The notes under the pieces: generated by a model
Seen by the model: only the letters and a program-made list of their open reading frames with translations
What the model was told of the DNA's origin: nothing
The model's database searches: none
Shown: piece after piece, positions 43,401-58,400 of the stretch
How positions within the stretch are numbered: position 1 is the stretch's first letter
How the letters are laid out: each line of letters opens with the position of its first letter
Source of the DNA: Enoplolaimus lenunculus
Lineage: Eukaryota; Nematoda; Enoplea; Enoplida; Thoracostomopsidae
Assembly (NCBI GenBank): GCA_030248215.1
Contig: JASANG010002141.1
Span: 144,001-208,000 of the forward strand
DNA length: 64,000 nucleotides
Direction: 5' to 3'
Made by a program: the position numbers and the translations under genes

Positions 43401-46400
43401 TGGTCAGAGGTACACATACAGCTGGTTCCTCGTTGAAAATTTTAACCCCTTGTCACATTGAGTTGCCTATAGGCAACTCAGCGCAGTGTATATACGTTAA
43501 ATAGTACATATCGCACCGTGTTTAACAATTGCAACACGTATACATAGTACTAAATCACCACAAGACGTGAGAGCTCCCTCGGTCTCGAGCGTCAAGCTCC
43601 TATAGCTGAGTGGTGATGGTATACGCCTCCCAGTCCAGTCACTGGAGTTCGAATCCTAGCATAAAACGAGGTCTCAGGGGAAATAGAAAATATTCATATG
43701 AGAAAGGGTTAAACAAACATCACCTGAGTATTGGGAACTGAATAAAGTTAGTAAAATTGTTTAAAAAATAAACAAAAAATTGTAAAATTTCGTAACACTG
43801 CAAAAATTTAGCTAAACTTCAACTAAATGTTACCCATTGAGTAATGGCTTCGTCCCCACCGGTTCTGTGGCGCCCTACACCCCCCATCGATCTCGAAGCG
43901 CAACCCACCGAAACTTTTTCATCATTTTTGATCACCACAATTTTCACAAATATAGAAGTATTTAGAATTACAAAGCAATTGATATACCACTTTGATCCAC
44001 GTCCTACATTAAAACTACACAGCAGTAATTGTTTGCCAAGTGACCTAATGTTTTTATGATTATTTCAGAACCACGAAAACCAAAAAAACAGCCGTACCCA
44101 CCGAAATTTATTCACCACCTCTCGGATCATCAAATCGCACTGGGGGAGAGTGTCGCAATGTTCGCGTTGGTTGACGCGTACCCTCCAGCGAAGCTGACAT
44201 GGTACATAAATGCTCAACAACAACTCGAGACGGATCCAAGCTTTAAATTTGGTAAAAATTCAACTTCGGCTCAATTTCAAAGTCCACAACGTGGCGAATA
44301 TCGAATTAAAGCTGAAAATGTTGCCGGAGTCGCGTTCAGTTCAGGAATACTCGAAGTTATTGGTGAGTTAGCAGCGGATCTAAACTTTTTTAGGATCGCG
44401 TTTTGTACAAATGGTCTTGTGGTTTTCGGGCCCGCAAGCAAGGACGTCCACACGGTGAGAATTGCGAGGGGCGTGCCCCAAGAAGATTTAGCCCCGTTTT
44501 CTAAGTGATATGAAATCCGCGCATGCCCCATGTCAAACTATTTTGCTTCCCCCGAATCCAGTATTTTGTGTTTGCTGCAGTCCTGTGAATGAACGTTTGA
44601 ATGTCTGAGAGTACTTGCTTTACTGGATCAGTGTTAAAATAGTTTGGCTGGTAAAATTGCACACTTAAAAATGTTGCATATTTTGAGCGTTTTTAAGGTC
44701 AACGAAAAAATACATATTTAGAAAATTTTCGTGTTTGTGTAGTAAAAATATTTTTAATTTTAACGAATCATCTATAATCGTTGTGAATGTTCGATTTTCA
44801 GAACCACCCAAACCGGTCACTCAAGCGGTTATAACGTTTCATCAAACTGAAACCGCTTTGGAACGCAGTCCAACACCGCCTGAAGAAATTGGAGATCCGC
44901 CAGTGTTTATTCGAGTAAACAAAATTTGTTTTACCTGGTATAATCAACTGGTCAAATGTTGCTATTAACCCGTTCATAGATAGAGTAAACTATGAGCAAC
45001 TCAGCGCAAACTGTGTTACGTGAATTAGTATAAAATGTGTAATGAACAATTAATACTGCGCTTATACGTAGTCCAAAAACCCCACAAAACATGCCAGTCC
45101 CATCTAGACGCCTATGCTAGGTGGGATAGGGGAGATGAGATATATTTGCCTCAAATTTTCGAAACGAATAAGAAAGCGTACGTTAATTAGTCTGTAAAAT
45201 AACCTTAAAGGTGAAAATTAATTCTGTTCGCAAAAAAAATTTAGACGGAAATTATGCTCTTCTGAACTGAAATCATTGCTATGCCTCTGCTCAACTGGGT
45301 CACTAACTAAGACTTTTATTTAAAATATACACAGTAGAACATGGTTATATTTTTGGTATGTGTTCTCGACATTTAAAAGCGCTCGATTAACTGATTTCAG
45401 ATTCCTCAAAACGCTCGAATAAACACTGGAGACTCGTTGACAATCGAAGCGGAAGTTCGTTCAGATCCGGTGGCGCGGCTTTCGTGGTTCATCAACGGGG
45501 CCCCATTGCCATCTGAGGGCCGCCCACCGGGTATGGTTGTATCTAGCGACGGTCCAAATCGAACTAAACTACAAATCAACGACGCTCAATTTAAGCAAGC
45601 AGAATTTGCAGTCATTGCTGAAAACGAATGGGGTCATGCGTCGGCGACTTGCAGGGTGCTCTGTAAAGGTTAGAGAGGGTGATAGCAACGGGAATGTTGG
45701 ATGCTGGGCGTAGACTTATTGCTGTATGCTTGTGGCCATTGTATAGAGTTTGCTTGCCGAAACCATACAAACAGTTCAACTGTAACTGTGACATGGTGGC
45801 TATGCCGTGAGTATTATGGTAAAGTGCTGCGGTTTGAGTGAATTATTCAGAATTATTTTAACGCAAATTATTTTAGTTTAAAATTATTTAATTTATTGTT
45901 TTGAATTTTAAAATTTGTTAGCAAACTGTAATATTTTGAAGTGTAATGGAATTAATTATTTTAAAACTTCCAAGTAAATATTGATTATATATTTCAGATC
46001 CCAAACCGGTTTCAAAAGAACAACAAGTGATCGATGAAGAATGGCTTGAAATCGACATTAAAGAGCAAGTCCGACAAGGACGCAAGCCGTATCCGCCGAA
46101 AATTACCAAAGAAATTAATTCGCAATCAGTTTACCAAGGTTGGTTTTAAATTAAAATTTTTAAAAAATGGTTTCAACTGAAGTTGAAAAACGGAACTCCG
46201 AAGGATTTCAGTTTGAAAAAATGATATAAATTTTAGAAAAGTTGACAAATTCGGTTTACAAGTAGGCACACTTTAAAGAAACATCTGCTTGGATACAGAC
46301 GTACGGCCCGTTGCCAAGGAGGTGCTAGGGGGGCTCAACCTCCCCTGGATAATTTTGGGCCCCTTTACAAAGTGTTAAACCTTGCTTGTCATGCATTGAA

Positions 46401-49400
46401 AACCCTTGAATGCTCCTCCTGAAAATTTTTTAGCCTTCCCCCAAGCAAAGTGAGCTGGCTACGAGCCTACAGACGTACTATGTGAGTTAATCTTTTCCAT
46501 GACCGCAAGTATCAATGGGAGGGCGTTAGTTTTGTGGCACAATCTCACCAATAGTATTTGTTCCCATTGCTCAGAGCTATTTTGATTGGTCACATTTCAC
46601 ACACTTCGTACGCAACCTAAATACAACGCTGTTTTTGCTTCATTTTCCTAGGCTGTGCTCCTGTTTCAATATTAAAATATTGAAAAATTCGTACTCAAAT
46701 TTGAAAAATTAAATTTTAATTTTTGTAGACGAAACCGTTACACTTCACGTCGAAGCGGACGCTTATCCTCCGGTTGAATTTGCATGGCTCATTGACGGAG
46801 TTGAACAACGCTCAACTGCTCCTGGCGTTAAAATAAGCAACAAACGCAAAAATAAGTCGACTGCAACGTTTCTCCAAGCACTCGAAGGGTTATACACTGT
46901 TGTTGCCCGTAATGAACTCGGCGAAGCTTTAAGTTTAGCCCAAATCGCTGTTAAACGTAAGTTTGAAGCAACGATTGTTCAATTTTTAGTTTCAATGAAC
47001 ACTGGAATAGCAAGAATGTTGATTCGAGAGGGCACGTGTTGATCGGTATCAACCATGAGGCCAATGTTACTTTTAGGTGCGTAACAGTAGATTAAGCATA
47101 TTCATAAGCCTAAGCCTAAAGCGTTGTAAAATGTGTTCCTAAGCCTAAGCCTAAGCCTAAGCCTAAGCAAATAATGTACTCTTGAATCTCAATCTACTCT
47201 TTTATAGACCCACCAGAAACGTGTACTCCCGTTAAAGTAACATGGGCCAATCGTGGCGAGCCATTGAACAAAATTTTAACCTTACAAAACTGCTATTTTT
47301 TGAAGTTTTAGGAATTTCAATGGTAGATATATCTCCCTATTCTGTAGATTGACACGGGTCACCATGTTTGACCCATCACCCACCGTGAAATCATAGTTAG
47401 TGGTCCCATGACCCATTTGACCCACGAGTCATGACTCAAGTTAACAGTTAAATCCACGTATACTGTATTGACCCGAATAAGAGGGGGGTGATAAGTGAAG
47501 GTCCCCCATTTCAAGCCCGAATCAATAAGAGTCCGTATCCCTAATAAGAGTCCGTAAGCGGATAGTGTCCTTAAACCATAATAGAGTCCATAAATGTCAA
47601 TTAACCCTAATTGTAGCGCCTAAATGACTCCAGGACCAAATAATTTGAGTTCGAAACTTTAAAGCGTACTTAAATTTTAAAAGCACAGTCCTAAGTATAA
47701 CCTAGTATTCCGGATATATATCAGTAACGAAGGGCGGCGGAGCGTGGGGTAAAAATATATAATAGTCCGTAACCGAATAACATGGGGGTACCCTCAAGCA
47801 AAATTAATATCAGCTCCCCCTCTTATTCGGGTCACTACAGTACTCAAATCGGTAACAGAAACTGATTTAGCAGGGAGAAAATGCCTAAGGGTAGCGCTAT
47901 ATTTCTTATCGGGTCAGACGCCTTTCGCCACAGTACTACAACGCACGTTTACTGCCGTATGGAACAGCATATAAATTTCTAAACAAAAATTTTGTTAACG
48001 CACCGGGACGTCCGGTGCCTCCCGACATGTATAGCACCACCATAGGGCGCCTTCTGTAGTGCACTTCCACAAATTGCTCCGTATATGTCAAACGTGCATC
48101 CGAATTCAACCGTGTAAATATAAGGTTATGGATTCGTAAGGCCCCTATGAGCGATGACGCTTGAAATGTATACACCGTACGTGAATAATTTTTATCCGGT
48201 TGAAGCTCTATTCACACGTGCAAGTTTTTGCTGCGCGAACGTGCAGCTGTGAGAATGTGCAGCTGAAAATTGCACGCAGAAGTTGCATTTTTTCATCTGC
48301 CAATGAAAAAGCGACTGCAATAAATTCAGTAAACTTTTATGGTTATTCACTCATGTGATCTAAATTTCTAGCTATGATTTTTAAAGAATTATTTGCAGCT
48401 GCAAGTTTTTCGAATGGGATTTTGGATAATACTTGCAAGTGCAAGTTGCAGCTGCCTATTGTCGAAACAAAAACTTGCACGTGGGAATAGGGCTTTATAC
48501 TAAACGATTGAAGTTTAAAACGCTAAAGGTGAAGCATCAGGTGACTTTAAAATTGTTTAATTTCAATTTTAGGTTAATAACCATTCAGGTTTACAAGGTT
48601 CCAAAACCCCATCGTCTTCACCTGACGGCTATTTTTGTTAACTGTCCCTTTGAAAACTACATTTGGTGTTTCTAAAATTTAACGCTCTGCCTAAACTTTT
48701 AAGTCGAAGCCAAAGTTTGAAAATTGTCGTAAATTTTTGACGTATTCGCTTTGTATCTCCTTTGATATCCTTGGAGTAGCAAATGCGGGATCACCGCATT
48801 CTTGAAAAAAATTTGAATCATTTTTAAATTTCAGCAGTTGAGCAACGATTTGAATTTGTTCAAATTCCACAACAGTCAACGATGGTCGAAGAACATCATA
48901 CAGAAACGGTTCGAGAAGAATTTATGCCTGACGCCAAACGGGAACAACCGGCGTTTTTGCTCAAAACGCACATGGAGACGAAATCGCGTAAACGTGACGG
49001 TAAATGATGTGTATTTTAATGTTTTTAAAATCTAATTTTTCAAAAATTCAAATTTTGATATTATAACCCGTAATTTGCAAGCTTGAAAGCACAATTTCTT
49101 GAAAAATGTAAATTTTGATATTTACATGATTTATGTATGTCTTTTATCAATCTTTTCAAAAACTAAAATTTTGATGGTTTACATGATGTGTGAAAATGAA
49201 AAAAATTGAATTTTTCAAAAATCGAAGTCTTAAAATCAATTTCATTAAAAGTTTAACTTTGTCATTTGATTTTAGGTATAATCTGTAGAGACTTTAGTGA
49301 GGGCTTTACACAAACTGAGTCAAATTAGACTCCGCCAGAGTCAAACGTGAGACTCACAGAGTTGAATTTGACTCTGGCGGAATCGAATTTTGACGCAGTT

Positions 49401-52400
49401 TGTGTAGTGTCGTTGAACCTATTTCGGAGAGAATCAATTTGACTAACCATTTTTTGCAGTGTATACTTTTAGGCTTAAACTATTCATGCTTCAGATGAAA
49501 TTAGCGCAATCAAACTGGCTACATCAATGTCACGAGCAACTCCAAAACGTGTTTCACCTGTTGACAAGAACCACTTTATTAGGTTAGTCATTTTAAATGT
49601 TACTAAAACTTAATTATTTTCGAAAAAAATTGTAAGACATCAAAATACCAAGTGTTTTTAAAAAGTTTGTCATTTTTGTAATTCCCTTCTATATCGGTAA
49701 AGTTCCACCGCCCACAGATGTACCATGTATAGCTGAGGGTCGTAATAGCAGTGCAAGCATATTCCTAAACCAAAACGTAACCCTCTTAACTCATAACTAA
49801 GCCTACGTCTAAACCTGAGCGTATACGCAAAAGGTGTTTCCTGAAACGGAAACAACAAACGTGCCAAAACATTTGATAGTTCGTTTTGGGACTCAAAGAA
49901 AAAATTTACTATTTTAATAAACCCCGAAACTGTACGTGCACAATTATCTTTTATCCGATTCAAAATTCAACCATATTGTTTCCTAAATATCTCTTGGCAG
50001 ACGGTGAACTTAATTTGTCAATTTTTTAAATTATTTTTACACTTTTTTCAATTTTTTTGAGTTTGCATTTTTAATTTTCATAAAATTAACTTCTCGTTGT
50101 TTCTTGAACCGTACGCAGGTCTGTTACGGATCAAAAAAATTATTTTTTGATTTTATAGAAAACTTCCAAACTATAAGTCTAAACCCAATATTGATGCCTT
50201 AGTTCTCTGGGGTCCTACCGAACTTAAGCAATCTATTTATCCCTAGTATACCAGCTCAAGCCCATGTAAAAATCAGGGGCGGAGAGTTTTTCTGTGACAC
50301 GACTAGAAAAGAGTAAGCTTAAGCTTTAAACTAATTTTTTGCTTGGCTTAGGCTAGGGCATAGGCTTAGCAATATGCTCTTTCGTGCGCTTAGGCTTAGG
50401 CCTATGCGTAGGCTTATGCTTAGAAATTTGCTTATAATACTGTTCCTCCACTGTTCTTTACATTGGCCCCAGCTCAAGTCCGTGCAATTATACACACACG
50501 TTTTGTTGATGTATTTTTAAAAAAAAATTTAGATTTGGCGATCAGCCAATAGTTCAAACGGTTGACGAATCTGTCGAAAACGCCGCTGACGGTATGCTAA
50601 CGCTAAAAGCATGCGTAGAAGCTGCACCTCGAGCGAATGCTACTTGGTATCATAACGGAGTTGAAATTGAAAAATCAACAAATAAATATTCAATTTCCAC
50701 AAACCAATTCGGCGAATGCATTTTGACAGTCCAACCGCCTGTGGCAGATGGAGCGAAGTTCAGTGTGATCGCTGAAAACTCGGCTGGAGTTATATCAGCC
50801 ACAACTGAATCAAGTATACGCAAAGGTATTAAAGTTTGTAATTGATATTTGTTACAAACATTTCTATTTCACAATAACTTGCGTACACCATGTTATAATT
50901 TTAATGCTTCACATGTAGCGAAAAGGTAAAAATACCGCTATTAATAAATTGAGCAGACCTTACATTTTCTACTGCTGTTATTCGCAACGTCGCCTCAGCG
51001 AGGTCGTGTTTAAATGGTTGTCCGCCGTATATTGCATCGGCATATGTACGTGGTTGCTGAATTCAATATTAGCACTATTAATGTTATAAACTCCCATAAA
51101 TGGTTATGTACTGTAGGTCGCATAAATCGCTTGTAGGTAGTGTTTGATTATGTTTCTGGTTTTAAATTTGTCAGCAGAACAGGTCTTTGCTATCCGATAG
51201 AAGGAGGAAGCGACCGCCCACCACCGATCTCACGGCTGAACTTGTGGCAAAGTCCCAAAGTGTACAGGGTAAAACCGTCAATGTCATAAAAATTGGTTAT
51301 TAAATATTGGAGAGAGCTGCGTTTTGTTTCTACCCAACAAATTTGGTAGGTTCCAATAACCGTTCAGCAATGTGTGGCTTTGAAAAACGGGCCAAGATGC
51401 CCTAAAAGTTAAAAGTGATATCAGGATCGAAATTTTAGCAAGAGATCATCGTGTATTGCAACGGTGTGCCATGGCCATTCTACCACTATTGTTTCACGTA
51501 TTTTGTTAGAGTATCGCTTATGGTATAAAAATGACGGAGCGACTCACAGAATCTGTACAAATAACATTAACTAGTAATCAGTAGTTGCACACATGTACAA
51601 CTTTCAAGTATATAAAAATCTACACTTAATTTGCATATCTAAAAGTCACCTGGAACGATGTCCAAAATACGTATGTCGGGCGCTCCAGCTTTAATCTATA
51701 GATGTATTTAGACATATTTATATTCTGCAGTATCAAATGTGTTTTGCAAAAAATTATACTTGTTTGCGTATATTACATTACAATCTTTATATGCAAGTGT
51801 TCTGGTTCAAAAGTTGTCGTTTTTCGAAGTTTAACTTATCGTTTTAGTAACGTAAGCAACAGCCGGCAAAATTTTTTAAACGAATAAACCTGGTAAAGCT
51901 TACGTTTTACAAATATGTTAGTGATGGTTATGTAGTGTTCAAATCCGTGCTTATTTATAATTTTGAACGACAAACTTTTGTGCCGTTGGCGTTGCAGCCA
52001 TGAACTTGTTACCGTTGAGCTCAGCTGGTCAAGATTTATATAGGTAACTTTTCATTGAATTCCTAGGGGTTCAGATTCCGAAACATTACCCAGTAACTTG
52101 TATTTTCAAAGCATCATTTTGATATATCTGTCAGGTTACAGGCTGGAAAAGTCTTCAGATGTCTCTAACAATTACCACAATGTATTTTTTAAATTTCAGC
52201 GAAACAATCATCAACATCAGACTCACGAGGTATATCAAAACGGCAAATATCTTTCGTACCAAGTTCGTTTTTTCAAGTTTCACCCCCTGCTATGTCCTAC
52301 AAAAGCAGGCTGCCACAAGTATCCGCTGAAGGCAAACCACAGCAAACAGCAATCAAAACGGTAAAAATGGATCAAGAGAAGAAAGAGCTGACAATTAGCG

Positions 52401-55400
52401 AAGAACAGAACAGGTTTCGAGCTGAACAAGAAAAACGCGAAGAACAACTGCGACAACAAGTCATCGGAGAAAGAAAACAGAACGAGCAACGTCAACAACA
52501 AATGCGAACACAGGAAGAACAACGTCGACAAAAGAGGAAACAAGAAGAAAAACGACAAGAGATATTAAAGGAAGAACAACGTCGACAACAAGAAATCGAA
52601 GAAAGAACAGTCTCAGAAACAACAACTAAACAGCTTCAATCTCGATCTGTTGTTTCCGATGCTCTGGAAAAACGCACGTCTTTCGGGATTTCGCAACAAA
52701 AAGGAGGCAAGACAACTCAGAGTTCTATTGGAAGAATATCACCAAAATCTTCAACGAAACACAGCCTGATTCCAGAACCACGGCGAACAGTCGATACTTA
52801 TCAAATAGAACGACAAGTAGGGCAGTCGGAAAAATCAGAATTTGCACAATCTTCATTTCTGACGGCCGCAATGAGCTCTCAACGAACCGAAGAACGCTCG
52901 AAGACTCAAACTCCGGACATATCACGACAATTTCCCGTTGGTGTAATTGTTGAAACGCGTAGCGACCGAGATTTAGACTACAGTACCTCTTACGATCTAC
53001 AGGACGCAATCGATTTTCAAACCAGCTCCGTTTACGGGCTTAGAGACGCTAAGGCAATGGAAGCAGAACGATCTGAAGAGTTTTCAGCTCCAAAATCTTT
53101 GGCTCGTCGTAAAGCCGTTGAAGCGAAACAACGTGTCGCAGCTCGCTCAGCTCATCCTGGTGAATTTATGGCTCCAGTATTCACTCGACAACTACAATCA
53201 CAACAAATCGACTCTGAGGCTGACGTTTGCTTCCTGGTTGAAGTACTCGCGAACCCAGAATGCAGCTTTGTATGGTACTTGAACGGAGAGCGATTAAACC
53301 CTGAGAATTCTCTAGGCGTAACCATCGAGTCAACTGGGCACAGATCAACAATTGTCGTGACTCCTGAACGACCGGATCGAGCTGGCGAGTATTGTGTCGT
53401 AGCGAAAAATATTGCTGGGACAGCGACAATGTCGTCGAAGAAATTAGGTAAAATTAAATAGGTAGTCAGGGCAAACAAAGATGCGACGAAAAATTGTGCC
53501 CTCCATAAAAATGTGCTACCCGGGCAAATTTTCATATAAAAATACGCCCCCCGGCCAAATTTTTATAAAGAAACTTAATGACAAGGTGCCCCTCTTTATA
53601 AAAATTTGCCCCCCCCCCCCCGAGTTATTTAAACTTTTCGTGACATAAAGCTAAACTACGACCGGTGGCTGTTTCAGAGTGGTGTATTTCCATATCAGAC
53701 TCGTCTAATAAAAGATTGTTACTATGCGTATTATTTCGTCGCAGTATCTCAGCATTTGTTAAAAGAAATCAACCCACTATACAGTGCAAAATGGTGCTAT
53801 ATTTTGAGCCATTGTTCTAGTGAAAAGCGTAACAGTAGTATAAGCATATTCCTAAGCATAAGTACATACAAGATTTAGTCTAAACCATAAAGCTTACTCT
53901 ATTATAGTCTGCAAAAACATGATCCATCGTCAAATTATGGGATATATTTATCAGCTTCGACCAGAAATCGACCTCCGGCTGCAATACAAGTTTTACCGGG
54001 AATTCCGAGCAAATTTAGCAGCAAAATTTTGTGTTTTACAAAAATTGAATCGTTCATTGTGTTTGGTCTAAAGTTTATGAGCAATTTTTGGGCTATTTTG
54101 GCTGCATAGTTTGTCGGTATGTGTTTAAAAATAAGCTTAAAACAAAATTTTCGACTACAGTTTCCAAGAGGCGCATTTGAAACACAATTCGACGACTCTG
54201 AGGCGAATATACACCACCACTCGCAACCGCTACTGGTCGTAGCGCAGCTTTAGGACAGCAAAACTTTAAATTGCGAAGAGGGAGGCAAACTTTTATAAAG
54301 GGGGGGACTGTTTCATTACGTTTTCCCATAAAAGTTTGCCCGGGGGTGTGCATTCTTATGTAAGAATGTGCCCCGACACATTTTATCATGAAATTTTGCC
54401 CGGGTTGGCATGTTTTCATGGGGACAAAATTTTTCGTGACACCGGCTCTTGTACTTTTTCACCTCCAAAAGTTTTCGAGATTTTCAAATTTTGGCAGGCA
54501 TAGGAATAGATTGTGTAGGCTTTATAGGCTCATCTTGGTGTATATTTGTGCTCAGGTTTAGACTTAGGCTTGCGCGGTTAAGTGTACAGTAACCTCAACA
54601 CAAAAGGTAATTTCGTTGACGGTTAAAAATTGGATCCCGTGGAAAAAGATTACTGCTGTAAAATAATTTCGCTTGTTACTAGTCTGATAAGATCAATGGG
54701 CCAATGTAAAGAACAGGGGCGGAACAGTATTAAAAAACATATTCCTAAGCTTAAGCCTAAGCCTAAGCCTCTGCGTAAAGAATGAGCATATTCTAAGCCT
54801 AAACCTAAGCCTAAGCCTAAGCCTAAGCCAAGCAAAAAAAATTAGTCCAAAGCTTAAGCTTACTCTATTCTAGTCGCACAGAAAAACTCTTCGCCCCTGA
54901 TCATTACATGGGCCGATCAATGGTACTCTGTAATGACAAAAGTCGCTACTGGGAGTTCAATTATGAAAACTTTTAGCGATTATTTATTAATTTCAAATTA
55001 AACGGAATTATACAGTTGTCGATTTTAACTTGTAGAACACAGCTCATCCAGTCGTTCGTCATCTTTATCATCAACCGGCAGTTATCATCAAGGTTCAAGC
55101 CGAAGCAAAGCAATTGTTTTTTCAAAATCAACCCAGGATCAGTCGACCAATATGTCCCGTACAACACAACGCCGTATAATCGCTGAAGGGTCAGGAAGTA
55201 CACAGTCAAGCTACAGACAGCACCTACACAGCGATTTGCTTAATTCGCAACACATTAGTGTGTCAAAAGCTGACCCTATAACCACTTACAAAACGCTAAT
55301 TCGAACTGGAGATCCGAACAGCCCAGGAAAACTCGTTGACAGCGTCCAGCTACAAATTGAAGAAAGTTTCGAAGTCGAAACTCGAGAAATCGTAAATTTA

Positions 55401-58400
55401 TCTGGCGACCCGGCCTTAGGGCCTTCTCGCCGAGACGGGCCACATATAACGGCCGAACTTAGCCGGGAATATACTGGTGACGTCATTGAAGATACGTATC
55501 GGTATCGGAAAGAAGCCGACCGCTTTGATAGAACCGCCACAGATCATATATTTCGCGTTAACATGCCGCATAAGACCACTGATCTTACGCAGACTGAAAC
55601 TATTGCAAGTCAGCTACACACAGTTGAGCCGCCAAGTATTCTGCCGTCGTCAAAAGTTGTTCCACCCACAGTACTTCAGCAACCCCTAGCTCCAGTACGG
55701 TCGCCGTCCCCGGCGATCTGTCTTGGTCCCTTGTGGCAAGTATCGCTCAGCGAAGAGCTGGTTGACCCTGATAAAGCCGAAAGTATCCGTAGCGAACCAT
55801 TTGACAGATTCGACCGAGCTCCAGTTGAAATTGTTCCTCAACCCAAGCTCGAGCAAGGCCCTGTCCCGTCGCGGATCATTGAAATCCATCGACACGATCT
55901 GATAAGCCGAGAAATTTACTCAATTGACGTTGAGTTGAATTTGGCGTTGCCTCAGCTACATTTGATTTGCTCCGTATCGACTGGAGACCATCATGCTTTA
56001 ACAGCGGTCGGTCTACAAGGTGTCCAACCTGCACAGCCCCTGAGCATTGAACCGGCAGCTATTGTAGCGTTCGAAACTGAAAAGCAATCACAATTTGAGC
56101 TCTGTGGTGAAATTTTCGCCGCGGCAGCGGCGACCATTTTACGATCTGAAGAGTATTTATTCATTAAACCGTCGCCTAATGTTCGATTTGTGGAACGAGC
56201 CAACTTTGAGTGTCCGCCGCGATTTGTCCGATCATTTGAGTCAATAACAGTCATTGAGGGTACCCAAGTGTCGCTGAACGCTGTTCTTATTGGACATCCA
56301 AAACCAGAATTGGTTTGGTACTGCGATGATCAAGAGTTGCCTGAAACGTAAGTAGACGCGCAATTGGCACGAAATGCCAATTATTGCACAGCTCATAATT
56401 ATTCCCATAAAGTAACGGCGGTGGAGTTCAAAAACGCTTTTAAAATTTTGGTGTTTAACTCTTTCACATGTACGCATGAATATTTTCTATTTCATCTGAT
56501 ATCTAATTTCAAGCTACGATTTCTAGTCATGGAATCTTGTGTTGAAACACATTTTACCGTAACCACTCAGTTATATAAGAGCTTGACGTCCAGGAGGAAA
56601 TCTTATTTATTCAACAGAAATCATCTTGCGCTCTTTACGAACAGTTCCTTGTTAATACTGGATACGCTACGCCTATTGTCGTAAAAATCAGGCGACACTT
56701 CCTGCATTATTCGGACGGAACACGATTTTTTGGTTTGTTTACAGTTTCAGCAACATTTGACATATTCCATTTTTTTAATATTTTCCCGATTAAAATATTA
56801 AATTTAACAAATTGTAATTATTTTAAATTAATTTTAGACCTGATTTCGACTTAATTAGAGACGATGAACATTTGACGATGCGTTTTACGCAAACGAAGCT
56901 GTCTGACACTGGTGATTATATGTGTAAAGCGACAAACAGTCTTGGTCAAGCGGTGTCTTTGTTCAGACTTGATGTTATAAGTAAGTTGGGTTTGTGAATA
57001 CTGTCGTATCAGTTCGATGGAGTTTAACCTCGTGGTAAAATGTTTACCTCAACAATATGGAATGTTATTCTAAAGCCTGTTTAAAGTGCTTTTTTTCTCG
57101 TCTATCCAAAAGTTTCCGAAGGGCATACATACGTGTACCGATGTTACTGCACACAGCGCTTCGATATCTTAGTAGATTTGAACGTACTGATAGTTGGAAT
57201 CCCATTCTTGAGAGAATGTGCGAGCTTTTGGGCGGACGCTGAAATTTTGTGAGAACATCTGGAGCAATGAGATCCTGTACAAGCTCATGTCGGCAGATGG
57301 AGCTTTGATGCGGAAGGTTTTTGCCGTTTTCTAGTCAATCTTTGTAGCTTGATCTCGCGGTGTTGGTGACGTCAAGGCGTATGTGCTGTTCGGGAATTGG
57401 TTGCTTGCGGAAACGCTTAGGCTCGAAGTGCTCAGCTGATTTCTTCCGCTTTATAACCATTCGGATAGCGGGACGAAGCTACACGTTCCCAGGAATGCGT
57501 ACGTATCGACGTGATTTATCCCAGGAAAGATTGTAGATACTAAAGATTTTTCGTGATTCCCCGTGTTGGTGGCTTTCGGTCGTACCTACTCCAGCCACGG
57601 GCCATCCTAAGGGGTACTGACCTGACAAATTTCCAACATAAGTCAAAAGTTACCGAGGGTAGGCGGCGATAAACATTTTACACTTGTAATACGCTATACG
57701 GCAATCTTTCTCTATGTTATCTGCTGACCCGTAACCAACTCACCTTGTTAATTGGGTTGAAAATTTTCATGATGGACATACAAAGGTTTCAATGACTTAC
57801 AAGCCGGGTTGCAAATTTTCTAAGGGTGGCAAAATTTTTTCAGGGAAACGCAACAATTGTTATAAAAACATAAAGATGGTTCAAGGGGGTGTCAAATAAA
57901 TTGCAAGTTGAAGTTGTTTTTAGAAGCGAAATCAAAACTTTTTCAGGCCGTCCTATAAGACTCAAAGTGTGAATGAGCCACTGCTTTTGTACATTTCATT
58001 TGATTGAAGTCTAAAGTGAAAGCCTAAGCCTAAGTCTAAGCCTTAAAAACCCATTTGTTCAATGTTTCAGAACCGTTTATTGTAACTCGAAGCGAAGACC
58101 CGATAGAATGCTACGCAGAAGTTTCCATCCTAAACAACCCAGACGGCGACCGACTCAATCTAAACGTTATCATCTGCGATCATCCTAAAGCTCAACTCAC
58201 CTCCGGCCCGCTTAAAGCTTTGACCCCCGTCAAATTACCATCCCCAGTCGTTGAAGAACGCGTTCCGTCAGTCGGCCCTGCCCCAGAAATTCCAGTTATA
58301 GATTCGTCAATTGAAGATATTTATTTCCGTTCAAAATTTGAATCAATTTTGTTATCAATTCGAACGACTGAGGACACACTTTTAGGCTCACGACCCCCGG

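Noticed and set aside
43596-43670. True tRNA gene
   Set aside because: The A and B boxes are recognisable, but the arms do not pair as a clean tRNA by eye, and the sequence lies inside a repeated transposon-like element.
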